From: an uncultured Bacilli bacterium
GTDB taxonomy: Bacteria > Bacillota_I > Bacilli_A > RFN20 > CAG-631
Length of the DNA stretch: 55,634 bases
Direction of reading: 5' to 3'
Assembly (NCBI GenBank): GCA_934215405.1
Contig: CAKPZU010000002.1
Coordinates: 1 to 55,634 of the forward strand
The position numbers and the translations under genes were made by a program. Positions 7,585 through 17,040 of this stretch are shown here, one piece after another. Below the pieces are notes generated by a model, which had not been told where the DNA came from, ran no database searches, and saw only the letters and a program-made list of their open reading frames with translations. Positions within the stretch are counted from its first letter, which is position 1; each line of letters begins with the position of its first letter.

Positions 7585-10500
7585 ATTTTAATCTTATTAT
7601 TTCGTTTTTTAATATTGAGTATAAATAAATATTAACCTTTTTATTGCTTTTACCTTCAATATATTTTTTATAGCTATTTAATTGCTTTATATAAGCTTCA
7701 TCTTCAGTATGTGATAGCTTATAATCAATAATATTAATATAAGTATCATATTCAAGCATTAGGTCAATAATCCCATGTATTTGCTTATTATCATCAAGAT
7801 AAATAAATTCATATTCCTTATAAATATTAGCATTTTTAATATTTTTATTTATATCTTGATTTAAAAAGCTAGTAATTAATTTATTTTCATTCTTATTATA
7901 TAAAGAAGCATCATAGTTTTTAAAATCAACACCTTCAAATAATTCATGATAAGCTATACCCTTTTCCATGATTTCTTTAATGCTTTCTTCAATTAAAGCT
8001 ACCTCATCCTTAGAAGCATGAGCTAAAGTAATTTCATGTGAATTATTTATATTAGTTTTGTTTACTATTTTACTATCGATTTTTTTAAAATAATCATTAT
8101 AATTAGCACTACTAGCTTTTAAATAATCATCATTAATATTAAGTGTTAATGGATCAATCTCTTTTATGTTATCTTTTAAAACATTATTTAAGGAAGCATA
8201 AATAGCTTTAAAGCTATTATATTTTTTTCTATAAGCAATTGAAAATATTTCATCATCTAAAGCATATTCCTTACCAGTTAATTGATTTAATACTATCATT
8301 TGCTCTCTAGCTCTTGTTAAAGCTACATATAGTAAACGTATTTTTTCTGAAATCATACTAACCTTATTATTTTCCTTCATCAATAAAAAGTTAATATTTT
8401 TCCCTTCACCATTTAAATAAAATGGAGCAATAAAGCCATATTTATTATCATAAATCAATTTATCCTTATATTCGCTTTTATTAAATTCCTTATCATTATT
8501 AATAAAATAAACTATCGGAAATTCTAAGCCCTTTGATTTATGAATTGTCATTATTTTAACCTTATTAGATGTTAATCCAGATGATTGAAATTCCATTTTA
8601 TCATTATTTTTATAAATACTATCAATATAGCTATTAAAATCAAAAATTGTTAAATCTAGCTTTTCAAATGAAGAAATTAAATTTAACAAATATTCAATTC
8701 TTGTTATATTTTGTTTAACATTACCAATAGTAATTAATTTTTCATAAATATTAAATTCATCTAATATTTCTTCAAAAACATTAACAAAAGGCTTTATACA
8801 TATTTCCTTTGAAAGCTTATGAATAATATTATATAGTTGGCTTTCCTTAAAGGTATTTAATGATAAATAATCAAAAATTTCTCCATCACTATAAGACATT
8901 ATAAAAGAACGGGCAACGCTTAAAAATGAATGCTTAAATGATTCATCATATATTTTGCTATAATCTAAAACAATTAAATTAACAATGTTTTTTAATAAAA
9001 TAATGATTTCGCCACTACCAACCTCAACATTTTTAAAAACTAAACAAGGTATATGATTATATGATAATAGTTTTTCTAAGCTATCAAATAATGAGCTATC
9101 ACTCATTAAAATAGCAAAATCCTTATATGTACAATCTCTAAATTCCTTACTATCCTTATCATATACTTGCTCTTTATTATTTATTTTATAAAGTATATCC
9201 TTAGCCACATAAAACATATCAACATCTTTACTTTTATATAAATCTTTATTTTTTAAATATTGTATGAATGTTATTTTGTTTTCATTGCTTTTCTTTTCAT
9301 AATCAAGCAAGCCAAAATGCATACGATGTGATTCCTTAAAGTTAGCATTCCCTATAGCATCATCCATTATATGATCAAAGATATCATTAATAGTTTTTAA
9401 AACAACCCTATTACTTCTAAAGTTATTATTTAAATCTATTTTTTTACCATTTATATGCTTACTATATAAATCATATTTTTCCTTAAATATTAAAGGATTA
9501 GCATTTCTAAAGCCATAGATTGATTGCTTTACATCACCAACCATATAAACATTATTATTACTAATATAGGAAATGAATTCCTCTTGAATATCGTTAGTAT
9601 CTTGATATTCATCAACTAATATTTCCTTAAAGGTATTTTTTAATTCATTTTGAATGCTTTTATTATCACGAACTACTTTAATTGCCATTTTTGCAATATC
9701 AATAAATTCAAACATTTCATATTTTAATTTATATTCATCAATTTGCTTAAAGTATTTCTTTAAAATATCTATTAAAATTAAAACATAATCATAGCTATTA
9801 AAGTAGCATTCTTTTATTTGCTTACTATCCTTATAAATGCATAATTCCTTTAATTCATCTAATGTATCCTTAATAGTATCCTTTAATATTTTGATATTTT
9901 CTTCTAAATTTTTAAGAATTGGAAATTGAATATTACAATTAGCACTTATCATTTCATAGGATTTAGAATCTAATAGTTCTTGTAACTTAGTGTATATTTT
10001 TAAAAACTTATCTTCATCAAGATTTTTGATTAATATTAAATTTTCTTTAATGAAATCTAGCTTTTCATATAATAAATCCATATATTCATTATATATTTTA
10101 TTATAATAATCATCATTAAAATAATTAGCTAAATAGCTATTTAAAAATTCATCTCTATTTGTTTTTAAATCAATTTTACTAGCTATTTTTAATATTTCTT
10201 CCTTTAAGGTCGTATCATTTTTATTAGTTAATTCTTTTATTAATCTATTAAAATTAATATCATTTATTGAATAATATTCATTAAATATATTATCAAGTAT
10301 TTCATTCTTTTTAACATTTAATAAGCAATCATCAACTATTGAAACATTAGCGCTTAAATTCATCTTAATATGATATTTTTTTACAATTGCTAAAGAAAAG
10401 CTATCAAAAGTTGTAATATAAGCATTATCAACCTCACTTATTCTATTTTTTAGATTTTCATCCTGAAGCATTTTTTTAACAATTCTTTCTTTCATTTCAC

Positions 10501-10684
10501 TAGCAGCAGCATTAGTAAATGTTAAAACTAAAAGCTGATTAGCTTTAGTGCCTTCATTCAATATTCTTTTAATTCTTTCAGTTAAAACAGCTGTTTTTCC
10601 ACTTCCAGCTCCGGCAGAAACAATAATATTTTCACCACTTGAAAAAATAGCTTCCTTTTGCTCACGAGAATATTCAAAGCCCAT
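7583..10684 (-). CDS. addA: ATP-dependent helicase/nuclease subunit A (AddA)
   Basis: 1033 residues. AddA is the UvrD-like helicase and nuclease half of AddAB, which resects double-strand breaks to load RecA. Motifs in order: Walker A AGAGSGKT (24-31), TFTNAAASEMKERI, ILVDEYQDTND (Walker B), MVGDVKQSIYGFRNA, MTIHKSKGLEFPIVYF and RLLYVALTRAREQM. The C-terminal PD-(D/E)XK nuclease shows GIAYHELFEG, HGIIDLMLEYD and IIDYKL. It is somewhat shorter than the usual ~1150-1230. The start overlaps the addB stop as TAATG, so translation is coupled. Confidence 0.94.
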   Translation of the reverse strand: MGFEYSREQKEAIFSSGENIIVSAGAGSGKTAVLTERIKRILNEGTKANQLLVLTFTNAAASEMKERIVKKMLQDENLKNRISEVDNAYITTFDSFSLAIVKKYHIKMNLSANVSIVDDCLLNVKKNEILDNIFNEYYSINDINFNRLIKELTNKNDTTLKEEILKIASKIDLKTNRDEFLNSYLANYFNDDYYNKIYNEYMDLLYEKLDFIKENLILIKNLDEDKFLKIYTKLQELLDSKSYEMISANCNIQFPILKNLEENIKILKDTIKDTLDELKELCIYKDSKQIKECYFNSYDYVLILIDILKKYFKQIDEYKLKYEMFEFIDIAKMAIKVVRDNKSIQNELKNTFKEILVDEYQDTNDIQEEFISYISNNNVYMVGDVKQSIYGFRNANPLIFKEKYDLYSKHINGKKIDLNNNFRSNRVVLKTINDIFDHIMDDAIGNANFKESHRMHFGLLDYEKKSNENKITFIQYLKNKDLYKSKDVDMFYVAKDILYKINNKEQVYDKDSKEFRDCTYKDFAILMSDSSLFDSLEKLLSYNHIPCLVFKNVEVGSGEIIILLKNIVNLIVLDYSKIYDESFKHSFLSVARSFIMSYSDGEIFDYLSLNTFKESQLYNIIHKLSKEICIKPFVNVFEEILDEFNIYEKLITIGNVKQNITRIEYLLNLISSFEKLDLTIFDFNSYIDSIYKNNDKMEFQSSGLTSNKVKIMTIHKSKGLEFPIVYFINNDKEFNKSEYKDKLIYDNKYGFIAPFYLNGEGKNINFLLMKENNKVSMISEKIRLLYVALTRAREQMIVLNQLTGKEYALDDEIFSIAYRKKYNSFKAIYASLNNVLKDNIKEIDPLTLNINDDYLKASSANYNDYFKKIDSKIVNKTNINNSHEITLAHASKDEVALIEESIKEIMEKGIAYHELFEGVDFKNYDASLYNKNENKLITSFLNQDINKNIKNANIYKEYEFIYLDDNKQIHGIIDLMLEYDTYINIIDYKLSHTEDEAYIKQLNSYKKYIEGKSNKKVNIYLYSILKNEIIRLK

Positions 10685-13026
10685 TATTTATCACCTTGCT
10701 TTTCTTCATGTAAATATACATAATCCTTAAACGATACAAAGCAGCAATCCTTAAAATCACAAAACTTACAGCTTTCATTATTATTATTTAATATTTTTGG
10801 ATTTATAGTAAAATTACAATTAGTAATATTAATTAAAGCATTTTTAATTAATTCTTCAACCTGAATGGTTATTTCATCCATTTGCTTTGTTGATAAAACC
10901 TTACTAAATCTATTAAATTCTTGCTTTGCTGTTAGCTTCATGCCTTTAATCATTGTTGAATTACTAAATGCCGGATCAAAATGTGATAATATTTCAAATG
11001 ATGAATTACTATAGCCTTGTAAGGCTATACTATCACTTAAATATTTTAAATAATCATCACCATAGCTTAATTGCTTTGGCATTATTTTTTGAATGTAAAA
11101 TCCACAAACTACAACATTTTTAAAGGATGCCGCATGCTTTAATAAATAAAGATAGATTGGTAGCTGCATTGATAAACCAAATTTTATCTTATTAACATCT
11201 ACTTCAACATCGCCAGTTTTATAATCAATAATAGCAACATATGTTTTATCATCTTTTATTTCATATAAAATTTTATCTAAATAGCCCTTAAAAATAATAG
11301 GAATTGGCTCTTCATATTTTACTATTATTTCTTTTTCTGTTAATGCTTTTTTTAATTCACTATTTTCACCATTTTTATGAATTAAATCAACAACATCACT
11401 CATTAAATCCTTATATTTATTTAAATAAAACAAGGTTTTATTATCACTAATATCCTTTATTTGATTATTAAATTCATTTTCATAATTAAAATCATTTTTA
11501 TATGATTTTTCAAGCAATGAATGATAAATACTACCAATATCGGTAGCAATAGTTTTATCATTTACTTTTATTTTCAATAAATTTTCTAAATAATACTTAA
11601 AATTACATAAAAAGTAATTACTAATTGATGAATAAGAAAGCTTTATTTGATTTTTAATAATAAAGTCTTTTATTTTACTTGAAGAAAAAGGCTTAAACTT
11701 ATTTGAATAGCTTTTATAATCTATTTGATAATTACTATATAATGCTAATATATTTTCTTCATTTTCTTCTTTATAGGTTTTATCATATACATCTGCTAAA
11801 AATAGCTTATCAACAAGAGATGAATAAGTAATATGGTAATCCTTATTATAAATATTATCCTTAATATTTAATTCATCAATAACAAAGGACTTAACATATT
11901 CCTTAAATGGTGATTTTATTTTATAGGAAAGAATAATATTACTACTTTTCTTTAATAATATTTCAAATTTCTTTTTTGATAAAATGTTTTTATCATCACT
12001 AGTTGAAATATTTAGTTCTTCCTTTTCATTATCAGTTAAGAAGTCTTCATTCTTAAATGTTTTAGGATAAACTCCTTGATTTATAGATAAGACAAAAAGA
12101 TATTCATCAGCATTTAAATGAATATTATCAAGATTTACTATTTCAATAACATTTTCATATTTTTTATTAGCTAAATAAGTATTCTTTAAAATATAAATAA
12201 GTAAATCAATGTTATTTATAATATCAACATCAACTAAGGAATTTAAAGCACCTATAAGTGCTTTATAAATATCCTTTTCATTACTTAATGCTTTTAATGA
12301 TTCTTCAATATTTTTATTAATAGCTAAGCTATTAACAAAATCCTTTATGCATTTTAAAGAATAAAGAGCAGTTTTTTCTTTAAAATCAATTGCTAAATTA
12401 TACATTTTCGCAAACCTTTTAAAGGTAAATAAATAATCATTATCTACATTAGCTATTTTGATTTTATTTATATCTATATTATTAAGCATTGAAGATATTT
12501 TATAGCATGTATTATCAACTTCATCCTCTAATGTTTCATATTTATATATACACACATTATTTGAAGCATTATAATCCTCTTTGATTATTTGATAATCATT
12601 ATTTAATAAGCTTAGTAATCTTTTTAATTCTTTATTTATAACATCAAAGCCATAAACAATTATCTTTTTATTTCTTAAAATATTTTTAAAATGATTATCA
12701 ATGATTAATAAATCATTTTCTAATAATTCCTTTTTTAAGCATACTAACTCGTTTAATTTATCACTTTTATATGCTTTATCATCAACATAATACATAGCAT
12801 TTATATATTCAATAGCATTAGCTACACTAATATTTAGCTTGTTTTTCAAATATACTATAGCTTTATAATCATAATCAAAAAGAAGTGATACCTTAAGCTC
12901 ATTTTCTGTGATTATTTTATATGAATACATTTTATCAACTAAAGATATTTCTTTTACTATTTCATCCTTTATATTATTTGGAGAAACAATTATTAAATCA
13001 TTACATAAATAGTCAATTATTTTCAT
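10684..13026 (-). CDS. addB: AddB-like nuclease subunit, short form without Walker A
   Basis: 780 residues against about 1160 for Bacillus AddB. The C-terminal third is diagnostic: SYSSISNYFLCNFKYYLEN (first Fe-S cysteine), a nuclease core with FKGYLDKILYE and VAIIDYKTGD, and a terminal CKFCDFKDCC (C753, C756, C761/762) completing the Cys4 [4Fe-4S] clamp. The N-terminus (LIIVSPNNIKDEI) has no GxGKT, so it cannot be an active helicase and probably acts as structural and nuclease partner of AddA. The ribosome site lies inside the preceding small gene, which it overlaps by 14 bp; its stop overlaps the addA start. Confidence 0.88.
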   Translation of the reverse strand: MKIIDYLCNDLIIVSPNNIKDEIVKEISLVDKMYSYKIITENELKVSLLFDYDYKAIVYLKNKLNISVANAIEYINAMYYVDDKAYKSDKLNELVCLKKELLENDLLIIDNHFKNILRNKKIIVYGFDVINKELKRLLSLLNNDYQIIKEDYNASNNVCIYKYETLEDEVDNTCYKISSMLNNIDINKIKIANVDNDYLFTFKRFAKMYNLAIDFKEKTALYSLKCIKDFVNSLAINKNIEESLKALSNEKDIYKALIGALNSLVDVDIINNIDLLIYILKNTYLANKKYENVIEIVNLDNIHLNADEYLFVLSINQGVYPKTFKNEDFLTDNEKEELNISTSDDKNILSKKKFEILLKKSSNIILSYKIKSPFKEYVKSFVIDELNIKDNIYNKDYHITYSSLVDKLFLADVYDKTYKEENEENILALYSNYQIDYKSYSNKFKPFSSSKIKDFIIKNQIKLSYSSISNYFLCNFKYYLENLLKIKVNDKTIATDIGSIYHSLLEKSYKNDFNYENEFNNQIKDISDNKTLFYLNKYKDLMSDVVDLIHKNGENSELKKALTEKEIIVKYEEPIPIIFKGYLDKILYEIKDDKTYVAIIDYKTGDVEVDVNKIKFGLSMQLPIYLYLLKHAASFKNVVVCGFYIQKIMPKQLSYGDDYLKYLSDSIALQGYSNSSFEILSHFDPAFSNSTMIKGMKLTAKQEFNRFSKVLSTKQMDEITIQVEELIKNALINITNCNFTINPKILNNNNESCKFCDFKDCCFVSFKDYVYLHEEKQGDK

Positions 13027-13438
13027 AAACTACCTCTTTAATCAAAGAAATTATTTCTTCATTATTTTTTAATCTTATTGGTTGATTTAGCTGCATTTGG
13101 TTACATCTTGTTTTAACATTTTGAAATTTCTTATTATCATTAATTTTACAATATATTGGTGTCATTGGCTTTATTAAGGATAAATAATCATTGGTTAAAA
13201 CAATTATAATTGGTAATAAAAAAGAAATATTTTCATTTATTAAAAGATATTTATCTTTTCTTAAATATGCTTTTAATAATTTATCATATGATTTATCAAT
13301 TGATGTAATAATTTCAACATTATCAAATAGCTTTGCTACTTCGTTTAATAGCAAATCATCAGTTATTTGAATAACCTTAAAGGTTAATTGAAAGTTTTCC
13401 TTTTCATTTAGTTTGTTTAATATTTCTTGCTCATTCAT
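13013..13438 (-). CDS. Small hypothetical protein leading the addBA operon
   Basis: 141 residues, first gene of the addB-addA transcript and overlapping addB by 14 bp. No signal peptide; one hydrophobic stretch (ISFLLPIIIVLTNDYLSLI, about 70-88) could be a buried strand-helix unit. The C-terminal half has a conserved-looking IYCKINDNKKFQNVKTRCN. I do not recognise the family. The tight coupling suggests a role with AddAB, perhaps an accessory subunit replacing part of the missing AddB N-terminus (inference). Confidence 0.75.
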   Translation of the reverse strand: MNEQEILNKLNEKENFQLTFKVIQITDDLLLNEVAKLFDNVEIITSIDKSYDKLLKAYLRKDKYLLINENISFLLPIIIVLTNDYLSLIKPMTPIYCKINDNKKFQNVKTRCNQMQLNQPIRLKNNEEIISLIKEVVYENN

Positions 13439-13500
13439 ACACTAGCTATACCTTTCATATATATTTTACAACATTCTAAACTTTTAAGGAATAAAATGTA

Positions 13501-13539
13501 TGAAAAATAAAAGGAAGTAGGTTTAATATTTCTACTTCC
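13501..13539 (-). terminator. Terminator of the prepilin-like gene
   Basis: GGAAGTAG (13513-13520) and CTACTTCC (13532-13539) form an 8-bp perfect stem with an 11-nt loop; on the minus strand it is followed by TTTTATTTTTC. It lies 20 bp after the stop of the 13559-15328 gene. Confidence 0.85.
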
Positions 13540-13558
13540 AATTTAATGATATATAAAA

Positions 13559-15328
13559 TTAATTTTCAGAAACTGTTACTGCACTTTCTATATGACCAAT
13601 ATTCTTTGCTGCAGTTGTAGTCAAATTATCGTACTTATTTCTTAAGCATTCACCTTGTGAAGAAGTATCATCACCATTAAAGTTTCCTACAATCCTACCA
13701 ATAACTTCACTCTTCCCTTGCATTATGTTTTCAATCTTAATTATTACATTATTTAATTTATTATCATTAACTTTGCGTACTCCAGTTTTAACTTCTGAAC
13801 AAATATAGCCAACTATACCACCAGTTTTATATTGTCCTGAAACAGTAGTATTAGTAATCTTACAATTTTCAATTGAACCATAAGCATAACCAATAACTGC
13901 ACCAGTATATTTTCCACCAACAACCTGGCAATTATTAATTGTAATATTTGATGTATTGCTACTGCTACTGCCTGCTAAAATACCAGCTGCTACATTTTCC
14001 CTTGACTCACTTTCAATGCAATTAGTTGTTACTATAATATTGTCTAATGTTATATTTCTTACATTAGTAAAGTATCCAATATGAGAAAACAATCCAATTT
14101 CTTTACTTGTAAAGTCTGTTATTTTTACATTTTTAATAGTATGATTTTGGCCATCAAATAATCCTCCAAACGAGCTCATTCCTTTTTCAAGAATTGCATT
14201 ATTTAAATCAATATCAGCATCTAACAATACTTTTACACTATGACCACCATACACTCCATTGCTATACCAAAAACTTGTAAAATCTTGTCCAGTCGTTTTA
14301 TCAGTATCTGCACTTAAGGCATTTTGTGCATTTAAGACATAACCATAATATAATAAAGCAACTTCATCCTTTAAAGTAATTTGATAATTTGTCTTATCAA
14401 TAACAAATCCTTCTGGAACACGAGTAGCATCTGAAGGGTATTTTTTAGCTTCATTTAAGGCATCTATAATAGTTGCTGATTTACTTACTGGACTTGTACC
14501 AATTACAGTTGTTGCTTGTGAATATTTTTCTTCAACTACTACTTCACATACTTTCTTTGAAACATCAATTGTTACATTCTTATTTTCGTCTGGTTGTGCT
14601 GCAATTGATACAACAACTGCAGAAGATTCATTTACTACCTTTCCTGATTTTACAACAATTTGTCTAGCACTACCATATTCATGATATTCTTTACCAATTG
14701 AATTTACATTAACAGTATTTGCATTACCGAAATGTAAAATAGTATCATTACTATCATTAATTGTTAATACACCACCATTAGTACGAATAATAGTGTCATT
14801 TAAGATATCATCATTAATGTAGCTTATTGTATCAATTTTTGTATTATTTCCTACATCAATACCAACCTTTAAGTCTTCAATATTTGAAGAATAAAAAGAG
14901 CCTTTTAAATACATAGAATTTACTGAATCTTTATCATAAGAATCAACGAATCTCCAGTTTTTATATTCATCAGTATTCTTTTCTCCAAATACCACATCCT
15001 TATTTTCATCAAGTAAAACAAATTGATTTGTTTCTTGATTCCAAATAATTTCATAGTCATTAGTTGTTGGAGTTAACTTTTCAACATCATATCCAGCTGC
15101 TTCAGTTACCTTTAAAGCATCAGTTGGGCACTTAACACTTTCATTTAGTATTTCATCTGCTTTTAATAAGGTATTTAATTGTGATACTAATGCTGTATCA
15201 TTTGATACTCTTGCTTTCTTAGTAAAACTATTATAACCAACAATTGATACTGTTGCTAAAATTGCTAGAATTGCAATTACAACTAATAGTTCAACTAATG
15301 TAAAAGCCTTTTTAATTTTCTTTTTCAT
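13559..15328 (-). CDS. Prepilin-like surface protein with GLUG-type repeats
   Basis: 589 residues. The N-terminus is a type IV prepilin signal: KKKIKKA then FTLVELLVVIAILAILATVSI, with Glu13 at the +5 position after a presumed cut at Ala8/Phe9. The cut site has Ala rather than the usual Gly. The pilin-like helix runs to about residue 50 (VSQLNTLLKADEI). The C-terminal half (about 390-560) has glycine-rich strands such as IGLFSHIGYFTNVRNITL, GAVIGYAYGSIENCKI and TGGIVGYICSEV, typical of GLUG/right-handed beta-helix adhesins. No prepilin peptidase or assembly ATPase is in the window. The upstream promoter contains a homopolymer tract (15422-15430), so expression may be switched. Confidence 0.85.
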   Translation of the reverse strand: MKKKIKKAFTLVELLVVIAILAILATVSIVGYNSFTKKARVSNDTALVSQLNTLLKADEILNESVKCPTDALKVTEAAGYDVEKLTPTTNDYEIIWNQETNQFVLLDENKDVVFGEKNTDEYKNWRFVDSYDKDSVNSMYLKGSFYSSNIEDLKVGIDVGNNTKIDTISYINDDILNDTIIRTNGGVLTINDSNDTILHFGNANTVNVNSIGKEYHEYGSARQIVVKSGKVVNESSAVVVSIAAQPDENKNVTIDVSKKVCEVVVEEKYSQATTVIGTSPVSKSATIIDALNEAKKYPSDATRVPEGFVIDKTNYQITLKDEVALLYYGYVLNAQNALSADTDKTTGQDFTSFWYSNGVYGGHSVKVLLDADIDLNNAILEKGMSSFGGLFDGQNHTIKNVKITDFTSKEIGLFSHIGYFTNVRNITLDNIIVTTNCIESESRENVAAGILAGSSSSNTSNITINNCQVVGGKYTGAVIGYAYGSIENCKITNTTVSGQYKTGGIVGYICSEVKTGVRKVNDNKLNNVIIKIENIMQGKSEVIGRIVGNFNGDDTSSQGECLRNKYDNLTTTAAKNIGHIESAVTVSEN

Positions 15329-15415
15329 AATTTTATTATTTCCTTTCTTTTATACTTACTTAAAAGGAATAAATTATTATTAATTTATAACTCGTTATTA
15401 CTTTTAAGCGTATTC

Positions 15416-15442
15416 ATTATACCCCCCCCCGTATAAAATCAA
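15416..15442 (-). promoter_or_regulatory. Promoter with 9-bp G tract in its spacer
   Basis: On the minus strand TATAAT (15416-15421) is directly preceded by nine G (15422-15430). A TTGATT -35 (15437-15442) lies 15 bp upstream; a TTGACA (15448-15453) would be 26 bp away. Two extra G would give the ideal 17 bp with TTGATT. The layout matches slippage-controlled promoters. Confidence 0.6.
15422..15430. repeat. Homopolymer C9 (G9 on the minus strand)
   Basis: An uninterrupted run of nine C in DNA that is otherwise overwhelmingly A and T; by eye, no other C or G run of this length was noticed in the window. It sits between the -10 and -35 elements of the prepilin-like gene. Confidence 0.95.
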
Positions 15443-15490
15443 GTGCTTGTCAAAAGTCGTCGTCTAAATGTAAATTCGATTTTTGTAAAT

Positions 15491-15530
15491 TGCAAAAAAT
15501 GCAAATACTGTTTTTTAATATTTGCATTTT
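15491..15530 (-). terminator. Terminator of the 15536-16846 ATPase gene
   Basis: A perfect 12-bp stem, AAAATGCAAATA (15496-15507) with TATTTGCATTTT (15519-15530), and an 11-nt loop. On the minus strand it ends in TTTTTTGC. It begins 6 bp after the stop at 15536. Confidence 0.85.
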
Positions 15531-15535
15531 CCCTT

Positions 15536-16846
15536 TTATAAGCTTACTAAATCATCAGCATTTAAGAAATTATACACATCTACTATTCTAATTCCTGTTG
15601 ATGTCGTTCTATTAAGTAAACCATCTTTAACAATTAGTATCTTTTTAAATGAATCATTAATCTTATTAAGCGATTTTATTTCTCTATTAAAAGTATCTTC
15701 ATCAAAGGAATTTAAACATACTTGAATATAATATTTATCGAATTCTTTTTCGGCAATGAAATCAATTTCAGAATCAATTTTAATTAATTCATTATTTTTA
15801 TTCTTTTCAGAATATGACAAGCGACCAACGCTTACATTATATCCTTTATATCTTAAGTCATTAAAAATTATATTTTCAAGTATGTGCCCAGCATCATTTC
15901 CATATGATTGTAAAATAGCATTTCTAATTCCTATATCTTCAAAATAAACCTTGTAAGGTGAATTGATATATTTTTTTCCTTTAATACTATAAACTTGGGC
16001 AATTTTCGTAACAAATGAATTTTCAAAGCATTTTATATAAGATGTTAATGTTTCATCACATATTGATTTATTTTTTACGCTTTTAAAAGTATTAACAAGC
16101 TTTGTTGGACTTATTGTTGAACCAATTGAAGAAGCTAAAAATTTAAATAAATCCTCTAAATCAGATACATTTCTTATTCCATATCTATCAACAATATCCT
16201 TAAGATATATTTCATTAGTAATTGATTTTAACTGTTCAAGCTTTTCTTCATTATTGTTAAACAAGGCAACAAGTGGGATTCCCCCATATGCAAAGTATAA
16301 CGAATAAGCTTCATCATTTGTTAAGCTACTATTTTCATTAAATTCCTTAAATGATAAAGGCATTACATGTATCACACTTCCTCTTCCTCTAAATTTTGTA
16401 TCAATATCAGTTGAAAGAAGCTCAGAGTTAGAGCCAGTAACATAAACATCTAAATTTTCTTTTCCAACATAAGAATTTAATGTACTAATAAAATCCTCTA
16501 AAATCTGTATTTCATCTAATAAAAGAATATATTCTTTATCATCAATAATACAATCATTTATGTATGCTCTAAATTTTTTTGAATTAATATAATATTTATC
16601 CTTTTTATAATATATTCTTGTTTGTAATTCGGGATAGTATTTATCTAATTTATCTTGATCATCGGCATTATCAAAAGCAAATTTTATTATATGATTTTTA
16701 TCAAAGCCATTATTTAATAATGAATTATAAAAAATATTATTCATTAAAAAAGATTTTCCAACTCTTCTTGCGCCAGTTATAATCTTTATTAAATGATTGT
16801 TTCTTCTTTGAAGCATTCTATTTAAATATTTTTCTCTTGAAAACAT
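15536..16846 (-). CDS. AAA_14 / DUF4143 ATPase (copy 1)
   Basis: 436 residues from the second ATG (GGGTGG lies 4 nt before it; an ATG at 16858 would add four residues with no ribosome site). The N-terminal AAA_14 domain has Walker A GARRVGKS (25-32), Walker B EYILLLDEIQ and the family's VTGSNSELLS sensor-like motif. A winged-helix-like segment follows (SIGSTISPTKLVNTFKSV), then a DUF4143 domain with restriction-nuclease-like features (SEIDFIAEK then YYIQVCLN). It is a clear paralogue of 21299-22630. The biological role of this large prokaryotic family is unknown. The promoter is bracketed by two perfect 18-bp repeats, suggesting self-regulation. Confidence 0.9.
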   Translation of the reverse strand: MFSREKYLNRMLQRRNNHLIKIITGARRVGKSFLMNNIFYNSLLNNGFDKNHIIKFAFDNADDQDKLDKYYPELQTRIYYKKDKYYINSKKFRAYINDCIIDDKEYILLLDEIQILEDFISTLNSYVGKENLDVYVTGSNSELLSTDIDTKFRGRGSVIHVMPLSFKEFNENSSLTNDEAYSLYFAYGGIPLVALFNNNEEKLEQLKSITNEIYLKDIVDRYGIRNVSDLEDLFKFLASSIGSTISPTKLVNTFKSVKNKSICDETLTSYIKCFENSFVTKIAQVYSIKGKKYINSPYKVYFEDIGIRNAILQSYGNDAGHILENIIFNDLRYKGYNVSVGRLSYSEKNKNNELIKIDSEIDFIAEKEFDKYYIQVCLNSFDEDTFNREIKSLNKINDSFKKILIVKDGLLNRTTSTGIRIVDVYNFLNADDLVSL

Positions 16847-16876
16847 TTTACCACCCATCCGGAAAAATTTGTTTAG

Positions 16877-16960
16877 TTTTATTATTTCCGATTACATTAT
16901 ATAATATTTTTATATGATTGTAAATCTAAAATATTGTATTACTTTTATTATTTCCGATTA
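16877..16960 (-). promoter_or_regulatory. Promoter of ATPase copy 1, bracketed by 18-bp direct repeats
   Basis: On the minus strand: TAATCGGAAATAATAAAA (16943-16960), then TTTACA (16919-16924), 17 bp, TATAAT (16896-16901), one base, and the same 18-mer again (16877-16894). The repeats are identical; one lies at the transcription start, the other just upstream of the -35. Confidence 0.75.
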
Positions 16961-16975
16961 GAAGTCTTTTTTACA

Positions 16976-17008
16976 AGCAAAAGACCTCTTGCTTATTCTT
17001 ACAAGAGG
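16976..17008 (-). terminator. Terminator of the DUF378 gene
   Basis: CCTCTTG (16985-16991) and CAAGAGG (17002-17008) form a 7-bp stem; the minus strand continues with TCTTTTG. It lies 33 bp after the stop at 17041. Confidence 0.7.
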
Positions 17009-17040
17009 CACTAGTTAATTATTATCAATTTATAAAAATC

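Noticed and set aside
14473..14667. 64-codon hydrophobic ORF on the plus strand in the prepilin-like gene
   Set aside because: It is Leu/Gln-rich because it is antisense to repeated Asn/Thr/Val codons; no ribosome site.
15448..15453. TTGACA as the -35 of the prepilin-like gene
   Set aside because: It is a perfect hexamer but 26 bp from the -10 with the present G9 tract. It would need nine fewer G to reach 17, that is, loss of the whole tract; kept only as an alternative.
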